A stretch of DNA of 32,066 nucleotides from JBBSIG01 sp038232215 (GCA_038232215.1 JBBSIG010000002.1:1-32066), one strand, 5' to 3'. Positions 13,815 through 23,009 are shown, counted from the stretch's first letter. Program-made: numbers and translations. The notes: generated from the letters alone by a model not told the origin.

Positions 13815-14756
13815 CTAGTGCTCGTCGCCCATGCGAAGGTGCGTGAAGGTCTCCTCGATCCCGTGCTCGCGGTAGTACTCGACCGCGGCCCCAACGCCTT
13901 CCTCGAGCGGCGTGGACGTGCTCCAGCCGAAGTCCTGCGCGGTCCGCGAGGGGTCGAGCAGGATCGTGTACGCGTCGTCGGGATTGCGAGGCCGTACCTC
14001 GACCTCGCCTTCGATCTCGATCCCGAGCGCCTTCACCGTCGCCTCATAGAGCTCCTCGATCGAGAAGTCCGACCCTGACGAGACGTGGTACGCGCCGCCC
14101 TCGCCTTCGCCGTCGACGGCCTGCAGCACCACGTCGATCAGGTCCTGGACGTAGACGAAATCCCGGCGCGTGTCCATCACGAAGCAGGACTTTCCCGTCG
14201 TGAGGCGCTGGAAGAAGGTCGGCAGCGGTCCGCTGAGGTTGCGCGGGCCGTACGCGTTCGCGAGCCGAAACGAGATCCAGTCGAGCCCGCGCAGGCGCAC
14301 GTAGTACTCGCCGGCGGTCTTCGAGATCGCGTAGCTCGACTCCTCGGGCCGCAGAGGGTGGTCGAGCGTGATCGGCTGCTCGAGCGGGTGCAGGCCGTAG
14401 CAGAGAGCCGTCTGGAAGTAGATGAGCCGCCGGGTGCGGGCCTGTTGCGCGGCCTGCACCACGTTCGCCGTTCCGAGCACGTTGGTGGCGCCGTCCTCCT
14501 CCCAGTTCTCGGGATCCTTGTACGACGCCGCGGCGTGCACAACCACCTCCGGCTGGGACTGCGCGAACGCGTCGTCCACCGCAGCCCGGTCGCCGATCGT
14601 GCCCTCGACGAGCGTGAGGCCGTCTCGCTCGCCGAGGTTGTCGCGCCTGCCGGTCGCATAGTTGTCGATGACGAGCACCTCGTCGCCGCGCTCGACCAGA
14701 CGGTCGGCGAGGTGCGAGCCGATGAACCCGGCGCCACCTGTGATCAAGACGTTCAA
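13815..14756 (-). CDS. NAD-dependent epimerase (UDP-sugar 4-epimerase-like SDR)
   Basis: This 313-aa extended SDR starts MNVLITGGAGFIGSHLADRL, the typical GxxGxxG cofactor site, with VLVIDNYATGRRDNL after it. AAASYKDPENW, the catalytic YAISK and NAYGPRNLSGPLP follow, as does RDFVYVQDLIDV. It is close in organisation to the GalE/UDP-glucose 4-epimerase group and probably makes an NDP-hexose epimer for the glycan. The start is a TTG at 14756 inside a TTGA overlap with the stop of asnB, which indicates translational coupling; the nearby ATG at 14761 is out of frame. A second SDR follows after 4 nt. The substrate is unknown. Confidence 0.86.
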   Translation of the reverse strand: MNVLITGGAGFIGSHLADRLVERGDEVLVIDNYATGRRDNLGERDGLTLVEGTIGDRAAVDDAFAQSQPEVVVHAAASYKDPENWEEDGATNVLGTANVVQAAQQARTRRLIYFQTALCYGLHPLEQPITLDHPLRPEESSYAISKTAGEYYVRLRGLDWISFRLANAYGPRNLSGPLPTFFQRLTTGKSCFVMDTRRDFVYVQDLIDVVLQAVDGEGEGGAYHVSSGSDFSIEELYEATVKALGIEIEGEVEVRPRNPDDAYTILLDPSRTAQDFGWSTSTPLEEGVGAAVEYYREHGIEETFTHLRMGDEH

Positions 14757-16675
14757 GCCATCACCTCGTTGGCGCGCCGGCGGAACTCCGACGCCCGGTC
14801 GTGGAAGGCGCGCTGCCAGAGCTCGAGCGAGAGGAGGCCCCAGATCTTCCGCCCGAACCTCGGCTCCTCGTCCAGCTCCGCCAGCACCTTGCGGTTGTCG
14901 ATCAACGTCCTGCCCCGCGCGGCCTGTGAGGAGAAGACGTCGAGGACGAACTCGCGGACGCTGCCCGGCTTCCCGATCCAGTCCTGAAGGGGCACTGGAA
15001 AGCCCATCTTATCCGTTCGCTCCCGGATCCCCGAGGGGAGAACATCTCCCAGCGACTCCTTGAGCAGGTGCTTCATCGTCCCGTTCTTGAACTTCACGTC
15101 TGCCGGCATCGTCGCTGCGAGCTCGACTACGAGGTGATCGAGAAACGGCACGCGCGACTCGAGCCCGTGCGCCATCGAGACGCGGTCCTCGACGTGCAGC
15201 AGCGCCGGGAGCAGGGTCTTGAAGTCGAAGTGGGTCATCGAGTCGAAGTACGACTCGTTGTGCACGTTGTCGCCGTGGAAGATCGCGCGGAAGGACTCGA
15301 AAGGGGAGTAGTCGCCCAGCAGGGCCCAGTTCACCTCGTCGCCGAGCGTCGGGGCGCGGTTGATCAGGCGGAAGTAGCGCGCGTCGAGATCGTCGAAGAG
15401 GCCGTCCCGCCAGAATTCCTGCAGGAGGGGCTTGTACTCGCGCAGCGCGACGAGGTTCGGGATGATCGACTCGTACGTGACGATGAAGTTTCCGGAATGC
15501 ATCGTCCCGTCGATCGCGCCTTTGATGCACTGCTCGAAGTACCCGATCAGGTAGCGCACGTAGCCCCCGAAGATCTCGTCGCCGCCCTGACCGCCCAGCA
15601 CGACTTTGCGCGACCTCGCGGCGAGCTCCGAGACCATGTACTGCGGAAACGATCCGGGCCCCGCGACGGGAAAGTCGAGGTGGTACGCGACCTCCTCGAT
15701 GCGGTCGACGAAGTCGCCCGGGCCGATGTCGATCTCCTCGAGCGGGAAGTCGCGCCAGGCCGCGAGCTCCCGTGCATACCGGCTCTCGTCGAAAGCAGGA
15801 TCCTGCGAGAACCGGCCGCTGAAGCCGATCAGGTCGCTGCGCCCTCGCTCCGCCGCGAGCGACGCGACGATCGAAGAGTCGAGCCCGCCGGAGACGTACG
15901 CCCCGAGCGGCACGTCTGCCAGCAGGTGCAGGCTCACGGACTCCTCGAGGCGCGAGCGGATCTCCTCCCCGAAGAACCGCTCGGTGTGCTCGAAGTCGGG
16001 GCGGTAGTAGACCTCCCAGTAGCGGTGAGTCTCGACGTTGCCGGCCCGCACGCGTAGCAGGTGCCCGGGCTGGAGCTCCGAGATGCCGCGGAAGAGCGTC
16101 TTGCCGCCGAGACAGAACTGGAACGACAGGTAATCCTTGAAGCCGTCGAGGTCGGTCTCGATCTCGGGCACGAACGGGAGTAGCGCCTTCGCCTCCGACG
16201 CGAAGTAGAGAACGCCTCCGACCACGGTGTAGTAGAGCGGCTTGATGCCGAAGCGATCACGCGCGACGAAGAGCTCGTCGCGCTCGTCGTCCCAGAGCGC
16301 GAACGCAAACATGCCGCGCAGCCGCTCGAGCGCCTCGGCGCCCCAACGGCGGTAGGCGTGCAAGATGACCTCGGTGTCCGACGTCGTGCGGAAAGAGCCC
16401 TCCCCGAGCACCTTCCGCAGCTCGAGGTAGTTGTAGATCTCGCCGTTGTGCACGAGCTGGTTGCCGCCCTCGTCGGACATCGGCTGCTCGCCCGTCTCGA
16501 GGTCGATGATCGCGAGTCGGCGGTGCGCGAAGCCGGCGATCCCGTGCTGATGCGCCCACGTCCCCTGGCCGTCCGGGCCGCGGTGCTCGAGCAGGGCGTT
16601 CATCGTCGCGAGCGTGCGCTCGAGGTGCGGGATCGGGTGGCCGCCGAGGCTGACGGCACCCCCTAGACCGCACAT
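14753..16675 (-). CDS. asnB: Glutamine-dependent asparagine synthetase-type amidotransferase (second copy)
   Basis: This 640-aa class II amidotransferase has Cys2 (MCGLGGAV), HRGPDGQG, HRRLAIIDLETGEQP and LVHNGEIYNY in the glutaminase half. VSGGLDSS (about 261-268), LGGQGGDEIFGGYVRYL and GLESRVPFLDHL lie in the synthetase half, so both active sites look intact. It is only distantly related to the AsnB at 10639 and is closer to amidotransferases found in exopolysaccharide loci. A clear GAGGAG lies 6 nt before the ATG. It sits 48 nt downstream of a CgeB-like gene and overlaps the next SDR gene by 4 nt, so it belongs to the glycan operon. Amidation of a uronic acid or another sugar carboxyl is the likely job (inference). 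Confidence 0.88.
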   Translation of the reverse strand: MCGLGGAVSLGGHPIPHLERTLATMNALLEHRGPDGQGTWAHQHGIAGFAHRRLAIIDLETGEQPMSDEGGNQLVHNGEIYNYLELRKVLGEGSFRTTSDTEVILHAYRRWGAEALERLRGMFAFALWDDERDELFVARDRFGIKPLYYTVVGGVLYFASEAKALLPFVPEIETDLDGFKDYLSFQFCLGGKTLFRGISELQPGHLLRVRAGNVETHRYWEVYYRPDFEHTERFFGEEIRSRLEESVSLHLLADVPLGAYVSGGLDSSIVASLAAERGRSDLIGFSGRFSQDPAFDESRYARELAAWRDFPLEEIDIGPGDFVDRIEEVAYHLDFPVAGPGSFPQYMVSELAARSRKVVLGGQGGDEIFGGYVRYLIGYFEQCIKGAIDGTMHSGNFIVTYESIIPNLVALREYKPLLQEFWRDGLFDDLDARYFRLINRAPTLGDEVNWALLGDYSPFESFRAIFHGDNVHNESYFDSMTHFDFKTLLPALLHVEDRVSMAHGLESRVPFLDHLVVELAATMPADVKFKNGTMKHLLKESLGDVLPSGIRERTDKMGFPVPLQDWIGKPGSVREFVLDVFSSQAARGRTLIDNRKVLAELDEEPRFGRKIWGLLSLELWQRAFHDRASEFRRRANEVMA

Positions 16676-16723
16676 GGTTGACTCCTCACCGGCACGAGGG
16701 CGAATGGTACGCGGGCCGCCGGA

Positions 16724-18358
16724 TCAAGGCTTCCTGGCTCTGCAGCCGAGCACCGCTAGGAGCGCTCCGGTGACGTGGTCGGGTCGCCGGCGCGCGAGTG
16801 ACTCGATCGCCTCGAGCCGGTGGCGTGCGCCGATGCCGACCTCGACCTCCCCGACGTGCGTGCCCAGAGCCGAGTGATCCCAGATGATCTCGTCGACCCC
16901 GGCGAGCGCCGCGGCGAGCTCGCTCGGCGGCAGGCCGTCTTCCTCGCCGCTGCGCAGCACGAGGCGGCGCCCTTCGAGCCGGGCGGCGAGCGGGAACGTG
17001 CGCCGCTCGAGCAGGTGGAGCCGGAGGAGGTCGGCGAGGAGCGCGTGTGTGGACACAGTTGACGGGCCGCGTGCCCAGTCTGCGAGCAGACGGCGCAACG
17101 GTCGCGACGCGAGCGCGAAGCGCAGGGCGCGAAGTCCCTTCGCCGTCATCGCGAGCGGCTCTTCGCGTAGGCGTACGAGAACCTTCGGAGCCCGCTCGCC
17201 GAGCGCGAGCGCGGCGGCACCGGCCCGCCACGCGACCTCGCCTCGCAGGGTCGAGCGGCGACCTTCCTCCACCACCGCGGTGAGCCGCTCGGCGAAGCTC
17301 GCGTAGGAGTAGCGGCCGCTCAGGATCAGATCCGCTCGCGCGCGGCCGGCGACCTCACGCAGGAGGTCGACGTCGCCCGCGCTCTCCAGCACCTGCTCGA
17401 GGTCGGAGAGATCGCGTCGAATCGGGAGGTAGTGCACGTTCGCCTCGAGGATGCCGAGGTAGGTGCCCTCGACGAGGAGCTGCGCCGTGCCCGTCGCCGC
17501 CGCCTCGAAGTGGCGCGGCCCGACCGTGAAGAAGCGGTGCGAGTCCCAGCCTGCGGGCATCAGCGCGCTTACCTCCTCGAACGAGCGAGACGGCTCCTCC
17601 CGCAGCAACTCGTCCGCGCGGCGGCCGATCTCGCCCCGGCGGTCGAGCGCGCTCGAGCCGCTCTCCATGCCGACCGTCGTTCGGCTCGAGGCCAGGAAGT
17701 CGAGCCAGCGCTCGCCGACGACGACATCCTCCGGACGGGTCGAGACGTCCGCCGCCAACCCGACCCGCGCGGCGGCTCGAGCGGTCTCCTCGCCGAGCCG
17801 GAGCTTGAGATGCCCCATGCTGCCGTAGCGAAACGGAAGCGGTGAGGCGCGGTAGACGACGTCGAGCCGGCGCGACTCGAGCGGCCGGGGCTGGCGTACG
17901 GCTGTGGCATCGTCGACGTAGCCGGTCAACGCTCGGTGGAAGCGAGCGCGCTCGTGGACGTTCGGGTAGAGCAGCGTGCGGTCGTCGAAGAGGCTGGTGA
18001 AGACGTCGGTCACGCCCACCTCTGCCAACCACTCGTCGAGACGGTCCGCGTGGTCGTAGTCGTCCTGCGGCGTTGCGATCTTCACGCAGTCGAGGTCTGC
18101 GAGCCAGCGGCTCTCGGCCCGGAAACGCTCGTACAGACTGCTCCAGCGCACGCCGAGCAATGTGTTGTGGAGGAGCACCGCGTCGGGCCGCAGGCGCGCG
18201 AGCCGCGCGGGCACGGACTTGACCGCGTTCCAGTAGACGAGCCGCGGGGGGCGGCGGGAGCGCTCGAGCGCTCGCACGTGCCGGGCGACAGAGACCCGCA
18301 TGGGCCTGGGGCTCTCGTGCCGGTAGAGGACGAGGACGCGCGGCGGAGCGATCCTCAC
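16724..18358 (-). CDS. CgeB-like putative glycosyltransferase, type A, with an uncharacterised C-terminal domain
   Basis: This 544-aa protein has no family I recognise with certainty. Residues 1-365 look like a GT-B enzyme of the CgeB/Glyco_trans_1_2 kind: RVLVLYRHES at the start, ATPQDDYDHADRLDEW (about 95-110), VVYRASPLPF, then MESGSSALDRRGE and GPRHFEAAATGTAQLL with YLGILEANVHYLP, which resemble the donor-side FEA-x-A-x-G region. Residues about 380-536 form a separate domain with LLADLLRL and a motif IIWDHSALGTHV (491-502). The same domain occurs in two neighbours. The GTG at 18358 overlaps the upstream stop (GTGA) and gives an N-terminus matching its paralogue at 25372. No signal peptide or membrane helix is visible. 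Function as a glycosyltransferase is inferred from fold-like motifs and context only. Confidence 0.75.
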   Translation of the reverse strand: MRIAPPRVLVLYRHESPRPMRVSVARHVRALERSRRPPRLVYWNAVKSVPARLARLRPDAVLLHNTLLGVRWSSLYERFRAESRWLADLDCVKIATPQDDYDHADRLDEWLAEVGVTDVFTSLFDDRTLLYPNVHERARFHRALTGYVDDATAVRQPRPLESRRLDVVYRASPLPFRYGSMGHLKLRLGEETARAAARVGLAADVSTRPEDVVVGERWLDFLASSRTTVGMESGSSALDRRGEIGRRADELLREEPSRSFEEVSALMPAGWDSHRFFTVGPRHFEAAATGTAQLLVEGTYLGILEANVHYLPIRRDLSDLEQVLESAGDVDLLREVAGRARADLILSGRYSYASFAERLTAVVEEGRRSTLRGEVAWRAGAAALALGERAPKVLVRLREEPLAMTAKGLRALRFALASRPLRRLLADWARGPSTVSTHALLADLLRLHLLERRTFPLAARLEGRRLVLRSGEEDGLPPSELAAALAGVDEIIWDHSALGTHVGEVEVGIGARHRLEAIESLARRRPDHVTGALLAVLGCRARKP

Positions 18359-20103
18359 GGCGACGAGCGGCGCAGCAGCGGCTCGAGCGCCTCGTACGCC
18401 TCCTCTGGAAAAGCCCGCACGAGAGCCTCCAGCGCCTCGAATCGATGGATGCCGGCGGGACGCGCGCCGAGCTCGATCGCGATCGTCTTGAGGCGCGCGA
18501 TCCGCCAGGGGACGGTCTCCCCGACGTCGACGTGCCGCCAGACGATCTCGCGAATCTCGGCGGCCGAAGCCCGCCTCCCGCCGTGCGCCCCGCCATCCGT
18601 TCGACCCGCGCGGCTGTGGAGGGTCAGCCGGCGCCGCCCTTCGTCGAAGCTCGGCTCGAGCTCGAAGGCCGGCCCGGCGGCGAGCTCGCCCGCCTGAGCC
18701 CTTCTCGCGAGGCCGAGCTTGAGCAGATCGTTCAGGAGGGCGCGCGAGCGTACCGTCGGCGCTCGTCGGCGGTGGCGCACGTAGGCGGCGAGGAGGTGCC
18801 GGAGTGGCGGGTCCCCGAGCACGAGCCCGACCGCGAGACCGCCCTTCACGGCGGCGCGGGCCGAGCGCCAGGCACGGGTTGCGCCGAGGCGGGCGCGCAC
18901 GGTGGAGGCCGGGACGCGGACGGCGCGCTCGGCGCGCGCGAGTGGATACGCGATCGCCACACCGCGGGCCCGCCGGTCGGCCCGCACGTCCAGCACTCTG
19001 TCGAACTCCTCTGCGAACCGGTGCTCCGAGTACCGCCTCGACGCGACGACGTCTGCATGGGTGCGCTCGGTGAGAGCGCGGAGGCCGACGAAGTCGCGGA
19101 GCTGCTCGACGACCGAGTCGAAGTTCGAGAAGTCGCGCTCGAGCGGGATGTAGTGCTCGCCCGCCCGCACGACGCCCGAGTACTCGCCGGGGAAGAGGAC
19201 GAGCGCGGTGCGCAGAGCGGCGGCCTCGAAGATACGCGGCGAGACGACGTCGATCACGACGTTTCCCTCGAACGGCGCCAGCACCGCGGCGTGGAGCTGC
19301 TCGAAGTCGGCACCTGGATTGTCGCCTAGGTACTCCTCGACGCGAAGCTGGAGCGACCCGTCGAAGTCGGCCACGCTCGCTCCGCTCGGCGTTCCGAGCG
19401 TGGCGCGGCCCGAGGCGAGGAAGGCGTTCCACGCGTCGCCGTAGATGCGGTCGGTCTCGCGCCAGCCGATGTCGCAGGCGAGCGTCGTCCCGCGCGCGTG
19501 CTCGAGGAAGCACCGGCCGATCGCCGCCTTCTCACGCCCGATTCGTCCCAGCCAGGGCGGCAGCTCACGCCCCCGGTAGACGACGTCGAGCGGCCGCGCC
19601 ACGGGTGGGGCGGTGGGGTAGTGGAGCAGACGGTCGGGTACCCAGCCGGTCAACGTCGGGGCGATGTCCACGCCGGGCAGCCGCGAGCCGTAGAGGCCCT
19701 CGACCGCCGCGGGTGGGGCCACGGAGAAGAGGACCGAGACGCCGAGGTCGCGGAGCGCGGCGGCGATTGCGTCGACCCAGCGGTACTCGTCCTGCAGGAA
19801 GGCGGCCTTGAGGCCGGTATACGCACGGATCTGGTCGCGAAGAGGCTCCGCCAGGTAGGTGTCGAGAACGACGACGACCGAATAGTGGACAACCACCGCG
19901 TCGAACTCCGAGAGGTCGAGTAGCGCGCTTCGCGACAGGCCCACCGGGTTCAGCGTCCGCACGCGATGACGGGAGAGCCGCCGCAACGCGTCGATGTGAT
20001 CGAGTGTGGTGGCGGCCTGAGACCGGTCGTCGTCGCAGAGGAGCAGAACCGACAACCGTCCACCCCCTCGCGGCGGCCAGACCGCTGCGCGATTCGGGCG
20101 CAT
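18355..20103 (-). CDS. CgeB-like putative glycosyltransferase, type B, with an uncharacterised C-terminal domain
   Basis: This 582-aa protein heads the minus-strand operon. After about 16 Arg/Pro-rich residues comes LSVLLLCDDDRSQAATTLDH, then FDAVVVHYSVVV and FLQDEYRWVDAI (about 102-113), VVYRGRELPPWLG, SGRATLGTPSGASVADFDG and the donor-side SPRIFEAAALRTALVLFPGEY with GEHYIPLERDFSN (315-327). It is a full-length paralogue of the first half of the 945-aa protein at 26725, and a more distant relative of type A. Residues about 405-578 are the shared C-terminal domain (RALLNDLLKLGLARR; motif EIVWRHVDVGETV at 519-531, with Arg in place of the usual Asp). The ATG at 20103 follows a -10-like TAGCCT by 9 nt. 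It overlaps the next gene by 4 nt. Confidence 0.75.
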   Translation of the reverse strand: MRPNRAAVWPPRGGGRLSVLLLCDDDRSQAATTLDHIDALRRLSRHRVRTLNPVGLSRSALLDLSEFDAVVVHYSVVVVLDTYLAEPLRDQIRAYTGLKAAFLQDEYRWVDAIAAALRDLGVSVLFSVAPPAAVEGLYGSRLPGVDIAPTLTGWVPDRLLHYPTAPPVARPLDVVYRGRELPPWLGRIGREKAAIGRCFLEHARGTTLACDIGWRETDRIYGDAWNAFLASGRATLGTPSGASVADFDGSLQLRVEEYLGDNPGADFEQLHAAVLAPFEGNVVIDVVSPRIFEAAALRTALVLFPGEYSGVVRAGEHYIPLERDFSNFDSVVEQLRDFVGLRALTERTHADVVASRRYSEHRFAEEFDRVLDVRADRRARGVAIAYPLARAERAVRVPASTVRARLGATRAWRSARAAVKGGLAVGLVLGDPPLRHLLAAYVRHRRRAPTVRSRALLNDLLKLGLARRAQAGELAAGPAFELEPSFDEGRRRLTLHSRAGRTDGGAHGGRRASAAEIREIVWRHVDVGETVPWRIARLKTIAIELGARPAGIHRFEALEALVRAFPEEAYEALEPLLRRSSP

Positions 20104-20112
20104 CCTGAGAGT

Positions 20113-20118
20113 AGGCTA
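20113..20118 (-). promoter_or_regulatory. Putative -10 element for the 20103-to-12755 operon
   Basis: On the minus strand TAGCCT ends 9 nt before the ATG at 20103, which would give a leaderless or very short-leader mRNA. The opposite strand reads TAGGCT at 20112-20117, also -10-like, and could serve the divergent wzm gene with an 87-nt leader. The direction is therefore ambiguous and no -35 stands out. Confidence 0.28.
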
Positions 20119-20203
20119 GCCTTCTCGCCGGCACGGCGCCCCAGGACGACTCGAGCGGTTGGCTCCACGGCTCGAGGCATCGTTTACCCTGGCAGCTCCC
20201 CCA

Positions 20204-21049
20204 ATGGCTACGACCGCGATCCGCTCTCGCTCCGCCGCACGCACCCGCGGCCCCCTCGCTCACCTGGGCTCGGCGCGCTTCCTCCTCACCCACTGGCGGC
20301 TGCTCTGGCGGCTGACGCGAAACGAGATCTCGGCACGCTTCGCCGGCTCGCTGCTCGGCGGGTTCTGGATCTTCGTCGCGCCGCTGCTCATCCTGGTCGT
20401 CTACTCCGTGGTCTACGTCGGCATCTACGGGTTCCGAGCGGGCGAGCTCAGCTCGACCCAGTACGTGATCTTCCTGTTCGCCGGCCTGGTGCCGTTCCTG
20501 GCGGGCGCCGAGGCGCTCGCCGTGGGCGTCGGCTCCGTGCTCGCGAACAAGTCGGTCTTGAGCAACACCGTGTTCCCGATCGATCTCGCGCCGGTGAAGG
20601 TGGTGCTGACGAGCCAGGCGCAGATGGTGCTCGGGATGTCGCTCGTGATCGCGGGCGGGCTCTTGGTGCACACCGCTCACTGGACGGTCGTCCTCTTCCC
20701 CATCGTGTGGGCACTCCAGATCATGGGCCTGATCGGCCTCACGTGGGTGATCTCGCTGCTGAACGTGATCTTCCGCGACCTCCAGAACATGCTCGGCGCG
20801 ATCCTGATGATGGTCTTCATCATCTCGCCGATCGCCTACATCCCCGAGCAAGTCCCGAGCCAGCTCAAGTTCATGCTCCTGTTCAACCCGTTCGCCTACT
20901 ACGTCACGGCGTACCAGAAGCTGCTCGTGTTCGGGACGGTCCCCTCGGCCCGGCACTGGCTCGCGCTGGCGCTGCTGTCGCTCGTCCCGTTCGTCGTCGG
21001 CAGCTGGTTCTTCTCGAGCGCCAAGCGGGTGATCATCGACTATGTCTGA
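20204..21049 (+). CDS. wzm: Polysaccharide ABC exporter permease (Wzm/TagG family)
   Basis: This 281-aa ABC-2 type membrane protein should form, as a dimer with Wzt, the channel that moves lipid-linked polysaccharide across the cytoplasmic membrane. An amphipathic N-terminus (LLTHWRLLWRLTRNEISARF) precedes about six hydrophobic segments: WIFVAPLLILVVYSVVYVGI, YVIFLFAGLVPFLAG, the MVLGMSLVIAGGLLV region, VLFPIVWALQIMGLIGL, a segment with MVFIISPIAYIP, and a final WLALALLSLVPFVVGSW. FRDLQNMLGAIL and NPFAYYV are typical Wzm/TagG segments. The ATG at 20204 was chosen over an upstream in-frame start (20159) because it removes a non-homologous leader. It is the first gene of the plus-strand operon and overlaps wzt by 8 nt. 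Confidence 0.9.
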   Translation: MATTAIRSRSAARTRGPLAHLGSARFLLTHWRLLWRLTRNEISARFAGSLLGGFWIFVAPLLILVVYSVVYVGIYGFRAGELSSTQYVIFLFAGLVPFLAGAEALAVGVGSVLANKSVLSNTVFPIDLAPVKVVLTSQAQMVLGMSLVIAGGLLVHTAHWTVVLFPIVWALQIMGLIGLTWVISLLNVIFRDLQNMLGAILMMVFIISPIAYIPEQVPSQLKFMLLFNPFAYYVTAYQKLLVFGTVPSARHWLALALLSLVPFVVGSWFFSSAKRVIIDYV

Positions 21050-23009
21050 ATCGCTGATTCGCCTCACGGGCGTCGGGAAGATGTACAAGATCTTCCCGTC
21101 CCGGGGCGCGAACCTGATGGACGCGCTCGGCGTCAGCGGCTTTCTCGAGACGCTCGCCCTCCCTCGTGAGCGCGCCCGCAGCTACCGCGAGTTCTGGGCG
21201 CTCCGCGGGATCGACCTCGACCTCCAGGCGGGCCAGCGGCTCGGCATCATCGGACGCAACGGCGCCGGCAAGACGACGCTGCTCAAGTTGATCACCCAGA
21301 ACTTGACCCCCACGGAGGGTAACGTCGAGATCCGGGGGCAGGTGCAGGCACTCCTCGAGATGGGCGGCGGCCTCCATCCCGAGTTCACGGGCAAGGAGAA
21401 CATCCAGGCCGCGCTCACCTTCCTAGGGCTCTCGCCGTCCGAGATCCGGGAGGCGGACGAGGACATCGCCGAGTTCACCGAGCTCGGCCGCTTCCTCGAG
21501 CAGCCGTTCAAGACCTACTCGCTCGGGATGCAGGCGAGGCTCGCCTTCGCGATCGCGACGGCGATCAAGCCCGAGATCCTCATCGTCGACGAGGTCCTCG
21601 GAGCCGGCGACGCCTACTTCTTCGGGAAGTCGACGGCGCGAATGCAGAACCTGATCGAGGGCGGCGCCTCGGTCCTCCTCGTCTCGCATGCGCTCGATCA
21701 GATCGTGCGCTTCTGCGACGACGCGATCTGGATCGACCGCGGCCGGATCGTGCTGGCCGGGCCGAGCACCGAGGTGGTCAAGGGCTACGAGAAGTTCATC
21801 CGCGAGCTCGAGGACCGGCGGCTGAAGGCGAAGAACAAGAAGCTGCGCGAGCACAAGTACGACGGGTTCGAGCGCGAGAGCTATACCGACTACCTCACGG
21901 TGCGGGTGACTGCCGAGGGGGCCGGCGCCCACTGTGACGTGTCGGAGCTCAGGCTCCTGCGCGGCGGCTCCCCGGAGGACCAGGTCGGCGTCGGCGACGC
22001 GCAGGATGCGGACGCCACCCAGTCCTCGCACGTCGTCCTCGAGCCGGGCGACTGGTCGCCCCCCGCGCAGGACGAGTACGAGTTCTTTCGCGGGCTGCGC
22101 CCGTCGGGCCCCGGAGGGCCGGCCGCAGTCGCGAGCGGAGACGGAGTCTTCCACCTCTGGTTCTTCTATGCCGACTCGCGGTACTCGATCGAGGTGCGCT
22201 ACCGGCTGCGTGGAGGCACAGGGAGAGTCGAGGTGGGACGCAACGGGCGCCTCGACTCTTCCGCCGAGCTGCCAGCCTCGGACGAGTGGACGACGGTGCG
22301 GCTCGCGCTCGTCGACCGGACCCACAGCGCCTCAGGGACGTCGCGCACGCTCGAGGACGCGTCGCACGGGAAGCTCGAGCCTGCCGAGTCGTCCGTGCTC
22401 GGACGGGTGCACCGATCCGACCTGGTCGACAGGCCCGATCCGCTCGCGATCTCGGACGACGAGGAGGCGGCGCGAGTGGCGGTGGGCGAGCGGCAGGAGC
22501 ACAAGGTGCAAACGCTCAGCAGATGGCCAGGCGAAGGCTCGCTCGTGATCGAGGACCTCGTGCTGAGCGGCGAGGGAGGCGAGGAGCGAGCGGTGTTCCG
22601 CGCAGGCGAGCCGATGACGATGAGCGTCTCGGTGCGCGCACGGAGGAGCGGCCGCTTCGAGGTAATTCCGGCCGCCGTACTGTTCCGCCTCGACGGGATC
22701 CTCGTCTCGAACCACCCAGGCGAGCTGCTCGAGGTCGAGCTCGGACGCGGCGAGCTCCGGGAGCTGCGGCTCGAGTTCGGACCGCTCAACCTCGGCGACG
22801 GCCGCTACGTCTTCTCGGTGGCGCTCTACCGCAAGCTCAGCCACCTCGAGCCCTCGGAGCACTATGACCTGATCGACCGCAGCTACGAGTTCGAGATCGT
22901 CGGCAATGACGTGTTCAACAACGGCATCTTCCGACACCCGGCCCTCTGGTCGCTCACGCCTCCCTCCACTCGGCCCGCGATCGCTGAGGGCGCGACCTCG
23001 ACCCGATGA
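21042..23009 (+). CDS. wzt: Polysaccharide ABC exporter ATPase with extended C-terminal region (Wzt type)
   Basis: This 655-aa protein energises export of the finished glycan. The ATPase domain (1-250) has Walker A GRNGAGKTT (71-79), signature YSLGMQ (159-164), Walker B ILIVDE (179-184) and the switch His216. A charged linker, rich in Lys/Arg, spans about 255-280. The last part (about 495-622), beginning SLVIEDLVLSG and containing FEVIPAAVLFRLDGILV and GDGRYVFSVALY, matches the Wzt C-terminal immunoglobulin-like domain that binds the chain end in O9a/O12-type systems. Between them, about 285-480, is an extra beta-rich region (VFHLWFFYADSRYSIEV) not found in standard 400-450-aa Wzt proteins, possibly a second carbohydrate-binding module. 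It overlaps wzm by 8 nt and the next gene by 4 nt (ATGA). Confidence 0.9.
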   Translation: MSESLIRLTGVGKMYKIFPSRGANLMDALGVSGFLETLALPRERARSYREFWALRGIDLDLQAGQRLGIIGRNGAGKTTLLKLITQNLTPTEGNVEIRGQVQALLEMGGGLHPEFTGKENIQAALTFLGLSPSEIREADEDIAEFTELGRFLEQPFKTYSLGMQARLAFAIATAIKPEILIVDEVLGAGDAYFFGKSTARMQNLIEGGASVLLVSHALDQIVRFCDDAIWIDRGRIVLAGPSTEVVKGYEKFIRELEDRRLKAKNKKLREHKYDGFERESYTDYLTVRVTAEGAGAHCDVSELRLLRGGSPEDQVGVGDAQDADATQSSHVVLEPGDWSPPAQDEYEFFRGLRPSGPGGPAAVASGDGVFHLWFFYADSRYSIEVRYRLRGGTGRVEVGRNGRLDSSAELPASDEWTTVRLALVDRTHSASGTSRTLEDASHGKLEPAESSVLGRVHRSDLVDRPDPLAISDDEEAARVAVGERQEHKVQTLSRWPGEGSLVIEDLVLSGEGGEERAVFRAGEPMTMSVSVRARRSGRFEVIPAAVLFRLDGILVSNHPGELLEVELGRGELRELRLEFGPLNLGDGRYVFSVALYRKLSHLEPSEHYDLIDRSYEFEIVGNDVFNNGIFRHPALWSLTPPSTRPAIAEGATSTR

